Positions 8,580 to 18,451 are shown, numbered from the stretch's first letter. The stretch is 64,000 nucleotides of DNA from Olsenella_K sp050953285 (GCA_050953285.1 JBMNMK010000002.1:1488001-1552000); one strand, 5' to 3'. Made by a program: numbers and translations. The notes: generated from the sequence alone by a model not told the origin.

Positions 8580-9452
8580 ATGGACACGTGGAAAGCGCAG
8601 GTATTTCTCAAGGCAATAGATACAGGCAGCCTCTCGAAGGCTGCTCGTTATTTTGGTTACACGCCCTCAGGCGTGAGCCACATGATGGATGCTTTTGAGG
8701 GAGAGATAGGCTTTCCTTTGATGATCCGCACCAAGCAAGGTGTAGCGCCCACCCAAAATGGCATGAAGATCATCCCGCTCATCCGCGATGCCTGTGGAAA
8801 AGACGAGCAGCTAAGTCAGGCAATCTCTGAGATCAAGGGACTTGCCACAGGAACCCTTCGCATCTCCTCGTATGCATCGGTGGCCTCCGAGTGGCTTCCT
8901 TTTGTTATTGCCGCTTTCCACAAGGACTTTCCCCACATCAGGATTGATCTGTTTGAGGGCGTGTGGCAAGAAGTCTCGTCTTCCCTAGCAGATCACCAGG
9001 CGGATATAGGTTTTTACTCCTACTTTCCTTCCATCCCCTACCGCTGGGTGCCGCTCAAGGACGATCCCATGATGGTAGTGGTACCACCCAACCACCCGCT
9101 TGCCCACCAAAGCTCTGTGCGCGTGGAGCAGCTTGAAGGAGAGACGCTCATCTTTCCCGCCTACGGCGTAGACGTGGATGTCCTGCGCCTGATTGAAGGT
9201 ACTAATATAAAGGTGGAGTACAACATCTCCACGCTCTACAACTATCCAGCATTTAGAATGGTCGAGCAGAACCTGGGACTTGTGATTACCAATCGGCTCA
9301 TCACACAGGGCTTAAACCTCAACGCTGCGGTGCTTCCCATAGAACCTGCCAGTTCCATAGAACTTGGGATTGCCATTCCTGCCGAAAGCGAGAGCACACC
9401 GGCAGTCAGCCGCTTTGTTGACTACGCTCTCCACATAATCCCCACGCTCTAG
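8580..9452 (+). CDS. LysR-family transcriptional regulator
   Basis: The 290-residue protein has an N-terminal winged helix (residues 1-60, with SLSKAARYFGYTPSGVSHMMDAFEGEIGFPL cut by one helix turn) and a periplasmic-binding-like effector domain from about residue 88 (TGTLRISSYAS). ATG 8580 follows GGGAGGG; the longer frame from 8487 adds a hydrophobic stretch foreign to the family. It stands just upstream of grdX-grdE-grdB and reads the same way, so it may control the glycine reductase genes or the selenium genes. The effector is unknown. Confidence 0.9.
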   Translation: MDTWKAQVFLKAIDTGSLSKAARYFGYTPSGVSHMMDAFEGEIGFPLMIRTKQGVAPTQNGMKIIPLIRDACGKDEQLSQAISEIKGLATGTLRISSYASVASEWLPFVIAAFHKDFPHIRIDLFEGVWQEVSSSLADHQADIGFYSYFPSIPYRWVPLKDDPMMVVVPPNHPLAHQSSVRVEQLEGETLIFPAYGVDVDVLRLIEGTNIKVEYNISTLYNYPAFRMVEQNLGLVITNRLITQGLNLNAAVLPIEPASSIELGIAIPAESESTPAVSRFVDYALHIIPTL

Positions 9453-9790
9453 GTAAGGCTTTAGCAAAACCTCTGCACTCCAAAGGACTCACGTCTAATG
9501 GCATCACAAGGTCTAGAAAATGGCCAGTGGTGCCATTTCTTACGTCGGCGGTTTCCGTCAGTACAAGTTCTTCTCGCTAGGGTAAACCTGCTATTTAATA
9601 ACCTTGATTAAACAATTGCAATAGACGTTATGAAGACTTCTCACAACCTTCGTGCTATCTTCAATATTCTTTAACACCTCCTCCACATATAGAATCCTAG
9701 TTAGACAAATTGCCAACTGATTAGTTTATTTACGCGGTCTCGGCGTGCAATTTGTCCGATCACTTTTAACATTTGAAGGAGGTGAATACC
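9453..9790 (+). other. Intergenic region between lysR and grdX
   Basis: No gene is visible in these 338 bases. A hairpin lies at 9497-9537 and an AT-rich stretch at about 9590-9720 that could hold the grd promoter. I looked for a glycine riboswitch and saw no convincing conserved core. AAGGAGGTG just before 9791 is a near-perfect ribosome site. Confidence 0.6.
9497..9537 (+). terminator. Probable lysR terminator hairpin
   Basis: An 11-bp stem (9497-9507 with 9527-9537, one G-U pair) is followed by TCTTA, a weak T tract. It lies 45 bases after the lysR stop. A regulatory leader role is also possible. Confidence 0.4.
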
Positions 9791-10153
9791 ATGGTGATTT
9801 CCAACAACCCCCTCCTGCGCGATGAGCCAGACGTGACATTTGTCGAAGGCGGATTTAGAGACGTATTGATTGCAGCGCGCGATCTGGTCCACATGGGATA
9901 CAGCCTCGTCTCTCATCCCCTTTTTGCCAGTCTCGGCATGATGTTTTCGCCATATAGAACCATCATCCTGTCTGATGCGCGACATGAGCCCAACTCCGTT
10001 GAAGCGGAGATCATTGAGGGTTCAATTATGAGCTATGACCTCACTACAGAAGGTCGCCAGCGCATTGAGCGCAACGATCACGATTATGCGCTTATGGACA
10101 GAGAGCTCTATCTGGCAGCGCTTGAGGAGGCTCACGCGCTTGCACAGATGTAG
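9791..10153 (+). CDS. grdX: GrdX family protein
   Basis: This 120-residue protein belongs to the small GrdX family encoded at the head of glycine reductase clusters. It begins MVISNNPLLRDEPDVTFVEGG and contains the family core DLVHMGYSLVSHPLFASLGMMFSPYRTIIL. ATG 9791 was chosen because AAGGAGGTG lies six bases upstream; an earlier TTG lacks such a site. grdE follows 88 bases later. The molecular function of GrdX is not known; it may assist expression or assembly of the complex. Confidence 0.88.
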   Translation: MVISNNPLLRDEPDVTFVEGGFRDVLIAARDLVHMGYSLVSHPLFASLGMMFSPYRTIILSDARHEPNSVEAEIIEGSIMSYDLTTEGRQRIERNDHDYALMDRELYLAALEEAHALAQM

Positions 10154-10241
10154 GTGCAAGGCGTGGAAGCTATCACGTAAGGCCGAGACCAAACGTTCAA
10201 GTTCTTTTCGCAAAACACGATTGGAAGAGGAGATGTAGACC

Positions 10242-11522
10242 ATGCGACTTGAAGAAGACCTTATCTACATCAAGAACGTGGATGTGGGAGATTCGTGCTG
10301 TGTCAAAGATGGTGTGCTGTATGTCAGCCCGGATGAGATCAAGCAAGCCATCATGGTGGACAACAAGGTCAAGGATGTAAAGATTGATTTTGCACGCCCT
10401 GGCGAGCACGTACGCATCATCCCGGTAAAAGACGTTATTGAGCCGCGCTTCAAGGAAGATCGTCCGGGATTTCCTGGCGTCACCAGCAAGTACATACAGT
10501 GCGGTAACGGTCATGTCTCCATCCTGAGAGGTGCCGCTATTGTCACCATAGGTGACGTGGTTGGTTTCCAGGAAGGCGTCATTGACATGTGGGGCGAAGG
10601 TGCCCAATGGACGCCGTTCTCCAAGACCCAAAACATTGTGGTCGACATTTCATTGGTAGATGGTCTTGAGCCCCATGAGCGTGAAACGTGTATGCGCCTA
10701 GCAGGCCTGAGGGCAGCTGAGTGTGTTGGTCAGGCAGCACGCGGCGTCACGCCTGATGAGACTAAGGTCTTTGAGATGGGCACCTTGGCAGAAGAGAGTG
10801 CTAAGTATCCAGATCTGCCAAAAGTTGCCTATGTTGAGATGACCATTTCACAGGGTCTCTTGCATGATGTGTATTTCTACGGCTGCGATGCAAAGCAATT
10901 GCTCCCCACTTGGCTGCACCCAAATGAGGAGCTCGATGATGCCGTGGTCTCTGGCAACTGCGTGGCCGCATGCGACAAGATCACAACGTATCAGCATCAG
11001 AATAACTCACTTATTGAAGATCTCTATGCCCAGCACGGGAAGACCATCAACTACATTGGCAACATCCTCTCCCCTGAATTAACCACGCTCGACGGCAAGT
11101 TCCGCACCTGTGATTACACAGCTAAGCTCTGCCATGAGATTGGCGCAGACGGCGTCATCGTCTCTGAGGAAGGCTATGGCAACCCAGATTCTGACCTGGT
11201 CATGATTGCCAAGCGTCTGGAGGATCGCGGCATCAAGACCACGCTCGTCACCGATGAGTGCACCGGCTGGGATGGCAAGAGCCAGGCATTGGCAGATACC
11301 TCCAAGGAAGCCGTAGCCGTTGTTTCTACCGGTAATGTAAGTAAATGCGTGCAGCTGGGCGTGCCCGACAAGGTCTTGGGAGATCCACTGGCCGTACAGA
11401 CCCTGGCCGGTGGCTGGCAAGGCTGCATTGACGAGGAGGGCAATATCACCGTTGAGCTCAACGCCGTGATTGGCTCCACCTCTGAGATTGGCTACCACTA
11501 CTGCACCACTGAGCTGCTTTAA
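10242..11522 (+). CDS. grdE: Glycine reductase component B, precursor subunit GrdE
   Basis: The 426-residue proprotein is expected to self-cleave into two chains, one gaining an N-terminal carbonyl group that binds the amine substrate. The cleavage motif is present as VVSGNCVAACDK with Asn239-Cys240, the position expected for GrdE. Other family features are VIDMWGEGAQWTPF and EEGYGNPDSDLV. Start ATG follows GAGGAGATG, and grdB begins 12 bases after the stop. Presence of the Asn-Cys site points to the glycine type rather than sarcosine or betaine type. Components A and C are not here but at 46-49.5 kb. Confidence 0.93.
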   Translation: MRLEEDLIYIKNVDVGDSCCVKDGVLYVSPDEIKQAIMVDNKVKDVKIDFARPGEHVRIIPVKDVIEPRFKEDRPGFPGVTSKYIQCGNGHVSILRGAAIVTIGDVVGFQEGVIDMWGEGAQWTPFSKTQNIVVDISLVDGLEPHERETCMRLAGLRAAECVGQAARGVTPDETKVFEMGTLAEESAKYPDLPKVAYVEMTISQGLLHDVYFYGCDAKQLLPTWLHPNEELDDAVVSGNCVAACDKITTYQHQNNSLIEDLYAQHGKTINYIGNILSPELTTLDGKFRTCDYTAKLCHEIGADGVIVSEEGYGNPDSDLVMIAKRLEDRGIKTTLVTDECTGWDGKSQALADTSKEAVAVVSTGNVSKCVQLGVPDKVLGDPLAVQTLAGGWQGCIDEEGNITVELNAVIGSTSEIGYHYCTTELL

Positions 11523-11534
11523 GGAGGAACTGGC

Positions 11535-12830
11535 ATGAGTAAGAAAAAGATCCTGTACTACGTCAACCAGTTCTTTGGACAAATTGGTGGCGAGGACAAA
11601 GCTGATATTGCTCCATCTTTTGTAGCAGAAAAAGTTGGTCCCGCAGCAGGTTTTGATGCCTTAGTAAGCGATTTTGCTGAGGTTTCTGGCACCATCATCT
11701 GTGGTGACAACTACTTCAATCAGCATGAGGCTGAGGCACTTGAGGCCATCTTGGGCTATGTACGCCAAAGTGATGCCGACCTTTTGGTCGCAGGGCCTGC
11801 ATTTATGGCTGGGCGCTACGGCATGGCCTGCATGGGCGTATGCCGCGCAGTCACCAAGGAGCTCAACGTTGCCTCATTTACGGGTATGTACGAGGAAAAT
11901 CCTGCCGTAGACATGGGCCGCGCAGATGTCACCATTGTCAAGACCGGAGATTCTGCGGCCGACATGCGCAACTCACTGCCCAAGATGGCAGCTCTGGCGC
12001 GCAAGATTTTAGCGGGCGAGAAGATCACGCCAGATGCAGACGACTACTTTGCCCATGGCATCCGCGAGACTATCTTCTCCGACAAGCGTGGATCTACCCG
12101 TGCAGTTGAGATGCTTTTAGCGCGCCTGCATGATGAGCCATTTGAGACCGAACTCCCCATGCCGCACTTTGACCACGTTGAGCCCGCTGCTCCTATCCAG
12201 GATCTGTCTGGTGCCACCATTGCACTGGTGACCTCCGGCGGAATGGTACCTAAAGGTAACCCCGACCACCTGCAGTCTGCTTCTGCTCAGCAGTGGAACA
12301 AGTACGATATAGATGAGCTTGATTACTCCAAGGATTTCTGCACCATTCATGGCGGTTTTGACCCGGTATACGCAAACCTCGACCCCAACCGCATTGTGCC
12401 GGTAGATGTCATGCGTGAGCTGCAAAAGGCCGGCAAGATTGGCGATGTCTATAAGTACTTCTACACCACCACCGGCACGGGCACCTCTGTTGCCAACGCC
12501 ACCCGCTTTGGTGTTGAGATTGGCCGCGAGCTCAAGGAGGCCGGTGTAGACGGCGTACTCCTCACCTCCACTTGAGGCACCTGCACTCGTTGCGGTGCAA
12601 CGATGGTAAAAGAGATCGAGCGCTACGGCATTCCTATTGTCCACATGGCTACCATCACAACCATTTCTTCCTCTGTTGGTGCAAACAGAATTGTCCCCAC
12701 GATTGCCATCCCCTACCCCGTTGGCAACCCCACGCTCACACCAGCTGATGAGCTAAGTGTGCGTCGTGGTCTCGTCGATAGGGCACTGACCGCGCTTACA
12801 ACGCCAGTAGATGGTCCTACTGAGTTCTAG
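11535..12830 (+). CDS. grdB: Glycine reductase component B selenoprotein GrdB
   Basis: With TGA 12573-12575 read as selenocysteine the protein has 431 residues (Sec347). Without read-through it would end at LLTST just before the catalytic motif. After the TGA the frame continues U-GTCTRCGATMVKEIERYG and ends DGPTEF, the family C-terminus. Sec attacks the substrate Schiff base carbon and is carboxymethylated, then passed to GrdA. An AAGGAGG site precedes ATG 11535. The N-terminus KKILYYVNQFFGQIGGEDKA is typical. It pairs with GrdE immediately upstream. Confidence 0.96.
12573..12598 (+). promoter_or_regulatory. grdB UGA(Sec) and SECIS hairpin
   Basis: The TGA is followed at once by a hairpin: GCACC (12577-12581) pairs with GGTGC (12594-12598), inside which GCA pairs with TGC around a CTCGT loop. 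The element also encodes the conserved GTCTRCG motif. The same hairpin occurs base for base in the grdH-type gene at 51159-51180. Confidence 0.8.
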
Positions 12831-12836
12831 ACAACA

Positions 12837-12864
12837 GTGCCCCTGGTCATGAGGCCAGGGGCAC
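12837..12864 (+). terminator. Strong hairpin after grdB
   Basis: A perfect 10-bp stem (12837-12846 with 12855-12864) with an 8-base loop lies 7 bases after the grdB stop. It is followed by a pyrimidine-rich stretch without a clean T-run. It may end part of the transcription or protect the grdE-grdB message before the transporter gene. Confidence 0.55.
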
Positions 12865-12907
12865 CATGTTCTTCTCGTCTTCCCGCCCACGCGTGATAGG
12901 GACTCTT

Positions 12908-14014
12908 ATGAAAAAAGATTCAAGTATCCTCAGAGTCATTGGCTTTTGCGGGTCTTGTATTGCCTTCTACATTGGCGCTGGCTTTGCAACCATGCAGGAA
13001 GTCATGCAATATGAGGCCTCGTACGGATCGCTGTTTATGGTGGTCATTTTGGTGGCTGCTGCCATCTATGTCTACACTAACCTGTCCTTCACCATCAACG
13101 GTCATACGCACCATCTGGAGAAGGGCTCTGACATTTTTACGCTGTACTGCGGCAAGTACGTTGGCACGTTCTTTAAGTATTTCACGGCACTGTTTTGCTA
13201 CATGTGCTTCATTGTAATGTGTGGTGGCGCCAACTCTACAGCCACGCAACAGTGGGGCTTACCCAACGGTGTCGGAGCGGTGGTACTCACGGTGTTTGTA
13301 GTGCTCACAGCCGTTTTTGGCCTGAACGGCATCGTAAATGCGCTAGGCAAAGTTGGCCCCATCATCATTGTGTGCCTTCTGGGTGTAGCTATTGTGACCG
13401 CCATTTCTGGTGCGCCAAACTTTGCGGCGGGTCTGGAAGCAGTAGATTCTGGCAAGTATGAAATTGCGCAGGTAGGCGGAGGTAATCCGTTTGCCTCCGG
13501 TGCCTCATACGGAGGCTTTGTCATCTTGTGGTTCTCCACCTTCTTGGCAGAGCTGGGCGCCAAGAACGATGCGCGCGAGGTCAACCGGGGCGTTTTGATC
13601 TCCACTATCTTTATTTTTGCTACGGCTGCCATCTGCTGCGTTGCGCTGATTTCCCACATTGACATCACCGCAACGGCTGACATCCCCACACTCATGTTGG
13701 CAAATACTATCTCGCCAATCTTTGCGCACGTGCTGTCATTCATCATCTTCTGCGGCATCTACACCACTGCCGTTCCCCTGCTCTGGGGCGGCATCAGTGG
13801 CATTGCACGCGAAGGCACCCCTCGCTACAAGATCCTGATCGTCGTCGGCGGCATCATTGGCTGTGCCGTGGCATGCTTCTTGCCATATCGCGGTCTGGTC
13901 AACGTGCTCTACGGCTTAAACGGCTACCTAGGCTTCCTGCTGATTGCCTTTATGATTGTGTTTGATATCCGCTCCTATGTTGCTTCCAAGAAGCAAACGA
14001 GTGAGCAGGGTTAA
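12908..14014 (+). CDS. YkvI-like membrane transporter
   Basis: About 368 residues with roughly ten hydrophobic segments. The first is unusually glycine-rich (GFCGSCIAFYIGAGFATMQE), resembling the unwound first helix of LeuT/APC-fold transporters. It matches the YkvI type, often listed as putative cation-coupled amino acid symporters. ATG 12908 follows GATAGGGA; an alternative ATG at 12866 touches the hairpin. Position after grdE-grdB suggests it imports glycine or another substrate of the reductase, but no substrate can be read from the sequence. Confidence 0.75.
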   Translation: MKKDSSILRVIGFCGSCIAFYIGAGFATMQEVMQYEASYGSLFMVVILVAAAIYVYTNLSFTINGHTHHLEKGSDIFTLYCGKYVGTFFKYFTALFCYMCFIVMCGGANSTATQQWGLPNGVGAVVLTVFVVLTAVFGLNGIVNALGKVGPIIIVCLLGVAIVTAISGAPNFAAGLEAVDSGKYEIAQVGGGNPFASGASYGGFVILWFSTFLAELGAKNDAREVNRGVLISTIFIFATAAICCVALISHIDITATADIPTLMLANTISPIFAHVLSFIIFCGIYTTAVPLLWGGISGIAREGTPRYKILIVVGGIIGCAVACFLPYRGLVNVLYGLNGYLGFLLIAFMIVFDIRSYVASKKQTSEQG

Positions 14015-14249
14015 GTAGAACTCTTACAGCGCGCCTGGCAGCGCATACTTCAGCTGGCAACGGGTGCAGGACAAGAACTACCTGCACTCGAGCAGCTCCT
14101 CTTTAAGGGCACCGACACATCGTTGGTGCCCTTGCTTTGTGCGGAGGCCTTGTACGCCCTCACAGCTGACGGATTGCCATGTGCTCCATGGTCTTCTCGC
14201 CTATTCTCAATTGGCAGCTCTTTTAGGCATGAGCTTATGAACACGTAGT
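14015..14249 (+). other. Gene-free stretch with residual coding character
   Basis: No start codon and ribosome site are present, yet the frame continuing the transporter gene past its stop stays open for 75 codons to a TAG near 14250 and reads like a helical protein (AGQELPALEQLLFKG). The 69-residue minus-strand ORF here looks random. I read this as decayed sequence of unknown origin. Confidence 0.3.
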
Positions 14250-14500
14250 TTGGATGCACACGCAGCGCGAGTCGTCACCGCCAATGCCAAGGCGCGCTAC
14301 AAGGCTATCATGCATAACCTTGCCGCATTCGATCCCCGCGATCACTTTGAGCCCAACATCATAAGTTGCACCATGCTGGCATCTTTTGTGCTGAGCATGC
14401 CCACGCTCGCAGAGCACGGCCCTTACTGCGATTGTGGCTTATCGACCGCGAAAAGCAGTGACGTTGTGTTCACGCTGGCGCCACGCTATCGAGCGCGGCT
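14250..14500 (+). pseudogene. Remnant resembling ATC-hydrolase family (PF14196-like)
   Basis: The frame from a TTG at 14250 reads ANAKARYKAIMHNLAAFDP, then FEPNIISCTMLASFVLSMP, which resembles the N-terminal part of L-2-amino-thiazoline-4-carboxylic acid hydrolase-like proteins. Homology-like character fades after about 14410, and the frame later runs antisense to the TSCPD gene. No full-length protein is possible, so it is called a remnant. The assignment is from memory of the family and is uncertain. Confidence 0.35.
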
Positions 14501-14528
14501 TTCCCGTGCAACCTCCCAGCGCCGTTAT

Positions 14529-14783
14529 CTAGTGCTGTTGAGCCAGCGCCTGCCTGAGCGCGTGAGCGAGCTGGTCTGGACAGGAGGTTTTTCTCGGCCC
14601 GCACGTTACGCCTTCCAGCCTATCGATCACGTCATGGGCATCCATGCCTGCGACAAGTTTGGATATTCCAGAGGCGTTGCCGGCGCACCCGTCCGTGAAC
14701 TTGACATTGGTAATAGTGTTTCCGTCTAGTTCAACGTGTATATTCTTGGAACAGACTCCTCTTGGCTTGAAATCCAGTTGCAT
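14529..14783 (-). CDS. TSCPD domain protein (TIGR03905-like)
   Basis: An 84-residue protein with the hallmark TSCPDQLAHAL near residue 66, plus FTDGCAGNASGISKLVAG (a cysteine followed by a glycine-rich loop) and VCSKNI near the N-terminus. The TSCPD domain also occurs at the end of some ribonucleotide reductases and as small stand-alone proteins; with several cysteines it may bind metal. AAGAGG precedes the ATG. It stands alone between decayed sequences; function unknown. Confidence 0.8.
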   Translation of the reverse strand: MQLDFKPRGVCSKNIHVELDGNTITNVKFTDGCAGNASGISKLVAGMDAHDVIDRLEGVTCGPRKTSCPDQLAHALRQALAQQH

Positions 14784-15023
14784 GATGCCTCTTTACGATT
14801 GTTCCTTTTATGCGTCAACCAGTATAGGCATCTTGAGCAAGTTTGAGATAATCTTGCAAGAAAGATACGCAGCGGCTCGTTGCATGGCAAAAAGAGCACT
14901 GCATATGCACGTGTCCACGCCGAAGTGTGGGCACACGATCCGTTACCTTACAAGATGCCATCAAGCCAGACGCAAGCAACTACGCAGTCAGCCACAAGGT
15001 CAACTACGCGACCGTACGAACCA

Positions 15024-17900
15024 TTACGAACTTGTGCGCTTGTCGTCTCCGTTGTCCCTCTTGCGCTTCACACCAACGATGTACCACGCAATACCTGCGC
15101 CAATAGCAGCAAACAAGGCGAGAAGTGCCTGAGGCATGAATGGCATCTTGCTGGCGGCGGGCGTCTCGGCCGATGGAGCGGCAGATGTTGTCATTGTACC
15201 CTCTGTTTCTGCGCTGTCATCTTGCTGGGAGCTAGATGTACTGTCGTTGTTCTGGCCGTTTGTGCTGGCAGAACTGCTGCTGACGTCCGTATTGTTGTTG
15301 GTTTTAGCCGCCGCATCGTTTATGAGCGATGCGCTGTTCTGCCGAGACTTTGACTCACCGTCGTCGGACGCGTTGGTGTTTGGCGTTCTTGGCGCGCTCG
15401 TCAGTGAGTTGAGGCTGCGGAGTTTTACCACAGCTTGCGTCTTTGCTTCTTGCAGACGTTTTGCTCGTCCTTGCTCCAGTTCATTCTGCGCATCTTTGTC
15501 GCGCGCTTCCTGAACGATTGTGGCGATGGTCTCCTTTGAAGTAGCGTCCTGGACATGCTGCAGGTAGGAGGCCTTATCTGCCTGGCTCAGGGGAAAGGCT
15601 GCTGAGGTTGGCGAGCATCTGTATTGCGGCTGACTTTGCGTCAGCAAGTGCCTTTGCAGTGTCGACTTTTTCCTTATTCTCCGCATCCTGAGACTCCGCA
15701 TTCCTATAAATCTCATCAATAGCAGCCCTTGAAGCCGCCACATCTACCTGCGAATTGAAGTCCGATTTTTCACCGTCATTCAAATTTTCCAGCTGAGATA
15801 TCCTAGACTTCGCATTCTTCTTATATGATGCAAGCTCTTCTGTCTCAACTTTACGCTGCACATTCTGCGACTCTGCCTCGCTCTTGATAGCATTTATTGC
15901 TTCCGCTGTTTGAGCAGCATTGATTCTGGTCTGAAAACGCGCCACCTCGCTCGGGCTCAGATATGTCATGTTCTTAAGACTTGCCAGCGCTGCAGCCTTC
16001 TGATCAGCAATTTCTTGATTCTTTGCCTGCGCCTCCGCGAGCACATTTTCCACGCCCGCCACGCTCGTAGCAGCATTCACCTGGTCCGCATAGTCCTTCT
16101 TCTGAGCCTCAGACAGCTGGTCAAGCTGCTGAATCTTTGCGGTCGCCTCCTGTTTGGCACTCGATAGTTTCGCTTCATCAGAAAGCGCCTCTTGTGCCTC
16201 ATTGAATGCTCCGCGTGCACCTTGCAGCTCTTCTGGCGTTGTCACCTTATCAAGTTGGGCGATAAGTTCTGACTTCTTGTCGGCATCTAACGCAGAGCTC
16301 TCAATCTCTGTCTTAAGCGCTGCCTTGTCTTTTGTAAGCTTTTCTTGCACCTGTTTGTTATAGCTGGTGAGCTCTGCCTCCTTCACAACTGAACGAAGCT
16401 GTTCAGAGAGGCTGGGCAGATCAAGACTGCTGTCAAACCATACATTGTTAAAGATCTTCTTAAGCTGGTTTACCGCAGCTTCCTTTTCAGAGCGGGAAAG
16501 AGAACTCATTGCGTTTATGTCTGTAATGCACTCATCCATATATGTAGCAAAGGTATATGCCTCTTGCATACTTGCAACGCGCTCTTCATCAGTATTGAGG
16601 CTGGAGCTGTACGCACGCTGGTTTATGATCGTCTTGAAGTTGCTCTTGAGCTCATCATCAAGATTGGACAACTTGCCAACCTTTTGCATCAGCTTGACCA
16701 TGTTCTTGGTGACACCTTCAGACGTACTGGTGCGCTCTTCTGTTGGTGCAAGTTCTACAACCTTGTCCACCGCGCCGTTGACCTTCTCCCAGTCACCCGT
16801 TACCGGCATGGGCTCAACGGTATTCTCGCCCACTTCTGTACCGGTCACTGTAAACGTCTTCTGGGTATTGAGCTTTGGCGCATACTTGACCGAGAGCGCA
16901 ATGGTCACCTGGCCTGGCTTGAGTGGACGTATAACACCATATCTATCAACCGTTGCCACACTGGGAACTGACGACACCCAATTGATATTGTCCACTGTTG
17001 CCACCGCTGCAGAAATGCCGCCATTATCGTTGTATCGCGTAGTGACCTTGGCATTTATCTGGTACGCCTTGCCCGCTTCCAAGGTGTCTGTCGGCCATTG
17101 CACGGCAGATCCGCGCAGCTCCAGGAAAGACGCCGACGAAACGCGCACGGGTGCATCAACGGAGCTCGTGCTTGGCTCAGACAGGGGCATGGTATCGGTT
17201 CCGTAGTTTGAGCGATCACTCAGTGTAACTGCTGTAATGCCGTAGTTATTGAGCGCTTCTAGATCTCTAGTGGGCTGATCTGGATCGACCGTAATCTTGG
17301 GAGTGATGCCTGTAGTTGCATCCATCCTAAAGGTAGCCACGCCCACGTAGCGCCACCGCGGATCGATAAAATTGTAATAGTGACCAATTTTTTTCCATAT
17401 CTGTGGATGAAACCTTGGTCATATCTTTGTAAATTGTATCTTTATTCTGAAGGTAGTAATTCTTCTCACTCATGAGGAGCTTTATATTGGTGAGAGAACT
17501 GGTGGAATACCATGCCAAATTCTCTCCCCACGTGGAAGTGGAAGGATTTTCACCCGTAGTACGGGAGTGAATGGGATAAACTGATGCCTCTGCTGCCCGT
17601 GCACGAGCAAGTGTCTCTAAGCCCTGATTCCACTGCAGGGCAGTATATTGATCTGCGTGATAGCCAAAATAGCCATTATCAGTGGCTTCTTTTCTCTCAT
17701 TATTGATGTAGTCAAGCACGTTTTGGGCATCTGCTGAAAAATACTGTCCTTGCAGATGAAGGTCAAAGGAGTTCTCTGGATTTGCAACGATGGTTTCCCC
17801 TATTGTTGCTGCGTATGCATTCTCTGGACCTATCACAGCACGGTGTGCCATCGCGCTTGGCTGTGGCCTTATGCACAAGCTTGGATGAATTCTTGTTCAC
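15024..17900 (-). pseudogene. Frameshifted CAP-domain surface protein with helical repeats
   Basis: Three overlapping frames make one broken gene. The first (17327-17878) is a CAP/SCP domain (VLDYINNERKEA, GENLAWYS). The second (15574-17346) has an Ig-like Big_2 region and several roughly 50-residue helical GA/FIVAR-like repeats. The third (15024-15743) has a Ser/Thr/Asn-rich stalk and a C-terminal membrane anchor (ALLALFAAIGAGIAWYIVG) with a basic tail and no LPXTG. Joining needs one base removed in an A7 tract (17388-17394) and one in a C4 tract near 15590. A GTG at 17900 begins a signal-peptide-like n-region, but the hydrophobic core seems missing. It is a pseudogene, a phase-variable gene or sequencing error. 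Confidence 0.8.
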
Positions 17901-17938
17901 CTCTACCCCTTAGTGTCATCTTGAGACCTCACTCACCC

Positions 17939-18013
17939 GCTTGAGTTGCGCGCTTGGGTTGCGCGCTTGAGTTGCGCGCTTGAGTTGCGCGCTTGGGTTG
18001 CGCGCTTGGGTTT
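17939..18013. repeat. 13-bp tandem repeat, about six units
   Basis: The unit CGCGCTTGRGTTG repeats about six times head to tail with A/G variation at one position. It lies just upstream of the start of the broken surface protein gene, where a change in copy number could shift promoter spacing. There are no spacers, so it is not a CRISPR. Confidence 0.9.
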
Positions 18014-18371
18014 CTGCCTCGGTCAAGCTGGCCTAAGTCTGGTCTCGGTGGGCACTCAACAATAGCGACATTATTGCAAATGACATCTTTACTGTAACAA
18101 TTTTCAATAAAAACGCACTGGTTCATGACTCTGTAAGGGGGTTACCTGTAACCCTCCATGAACCGTCATTTTGTTCCAAGTTTGCCCAGTTAAGCTTTAT
18201 GGAAATCGCCGCTTCATGGAGAAGTGCGAGAAAACGTTACGATTCATGGAGAGGTGTGCAGAAGCATGCTTCACAGTGCAGCATAGTGTGCTTCAAAGCA
18301 CTGCGCCTAAAGCTCTATATGTCATTTGCGCCAAAGCTTTGCCAGCATCAGCGTACCCACATCAAAAAGTA

Positions 18372-18418
18372 GGATGCTAAAAAGCCTGATGACAAAAACG
18401 TCTAGCTTTTCAGCATCC
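18372..18418 (-). terminator. dps terminator
   Basis: An inverted repeat GGATGCT-A-AAAAGC with GCTTTT-C-AGCATCC sits 35 bases beyond the dps stop. On the minus strand it is followed by TACTTTTTG. Confidence 0.7.
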
Positions 18419-18451
18419 CTTTTAGGTAGTTCTACACTATCTGCTATATGC

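Larger units (their letters stand above)
17901..18451. other. Gene-free region with repeats between surface gene and dps
   Basis: The 551 bases hold the 13-bp tandem repeat, an inverted repeat GGGTTAC/GTAACCC near 18136-18154, three copies of a TTCATGGA-like word (about 18153-18262), a small GTGCTT/AAGCAC hairpin near 18290, and the dps terminator. No convincing gene is visible; the short ORFs have no ribosome site or family features. Confidence 0.6.

Noticed and set aside
9453..9790. Glycine riboswitch upstream of grdX
   Set aside because: The expected paired aptamer cores could not be found by eye; a covariance-model search would settle it.
17939..18013. CRISPR array
   Set aside because: Repeats are 13 bp, contiguous and without spacers, and no cas genes are present.
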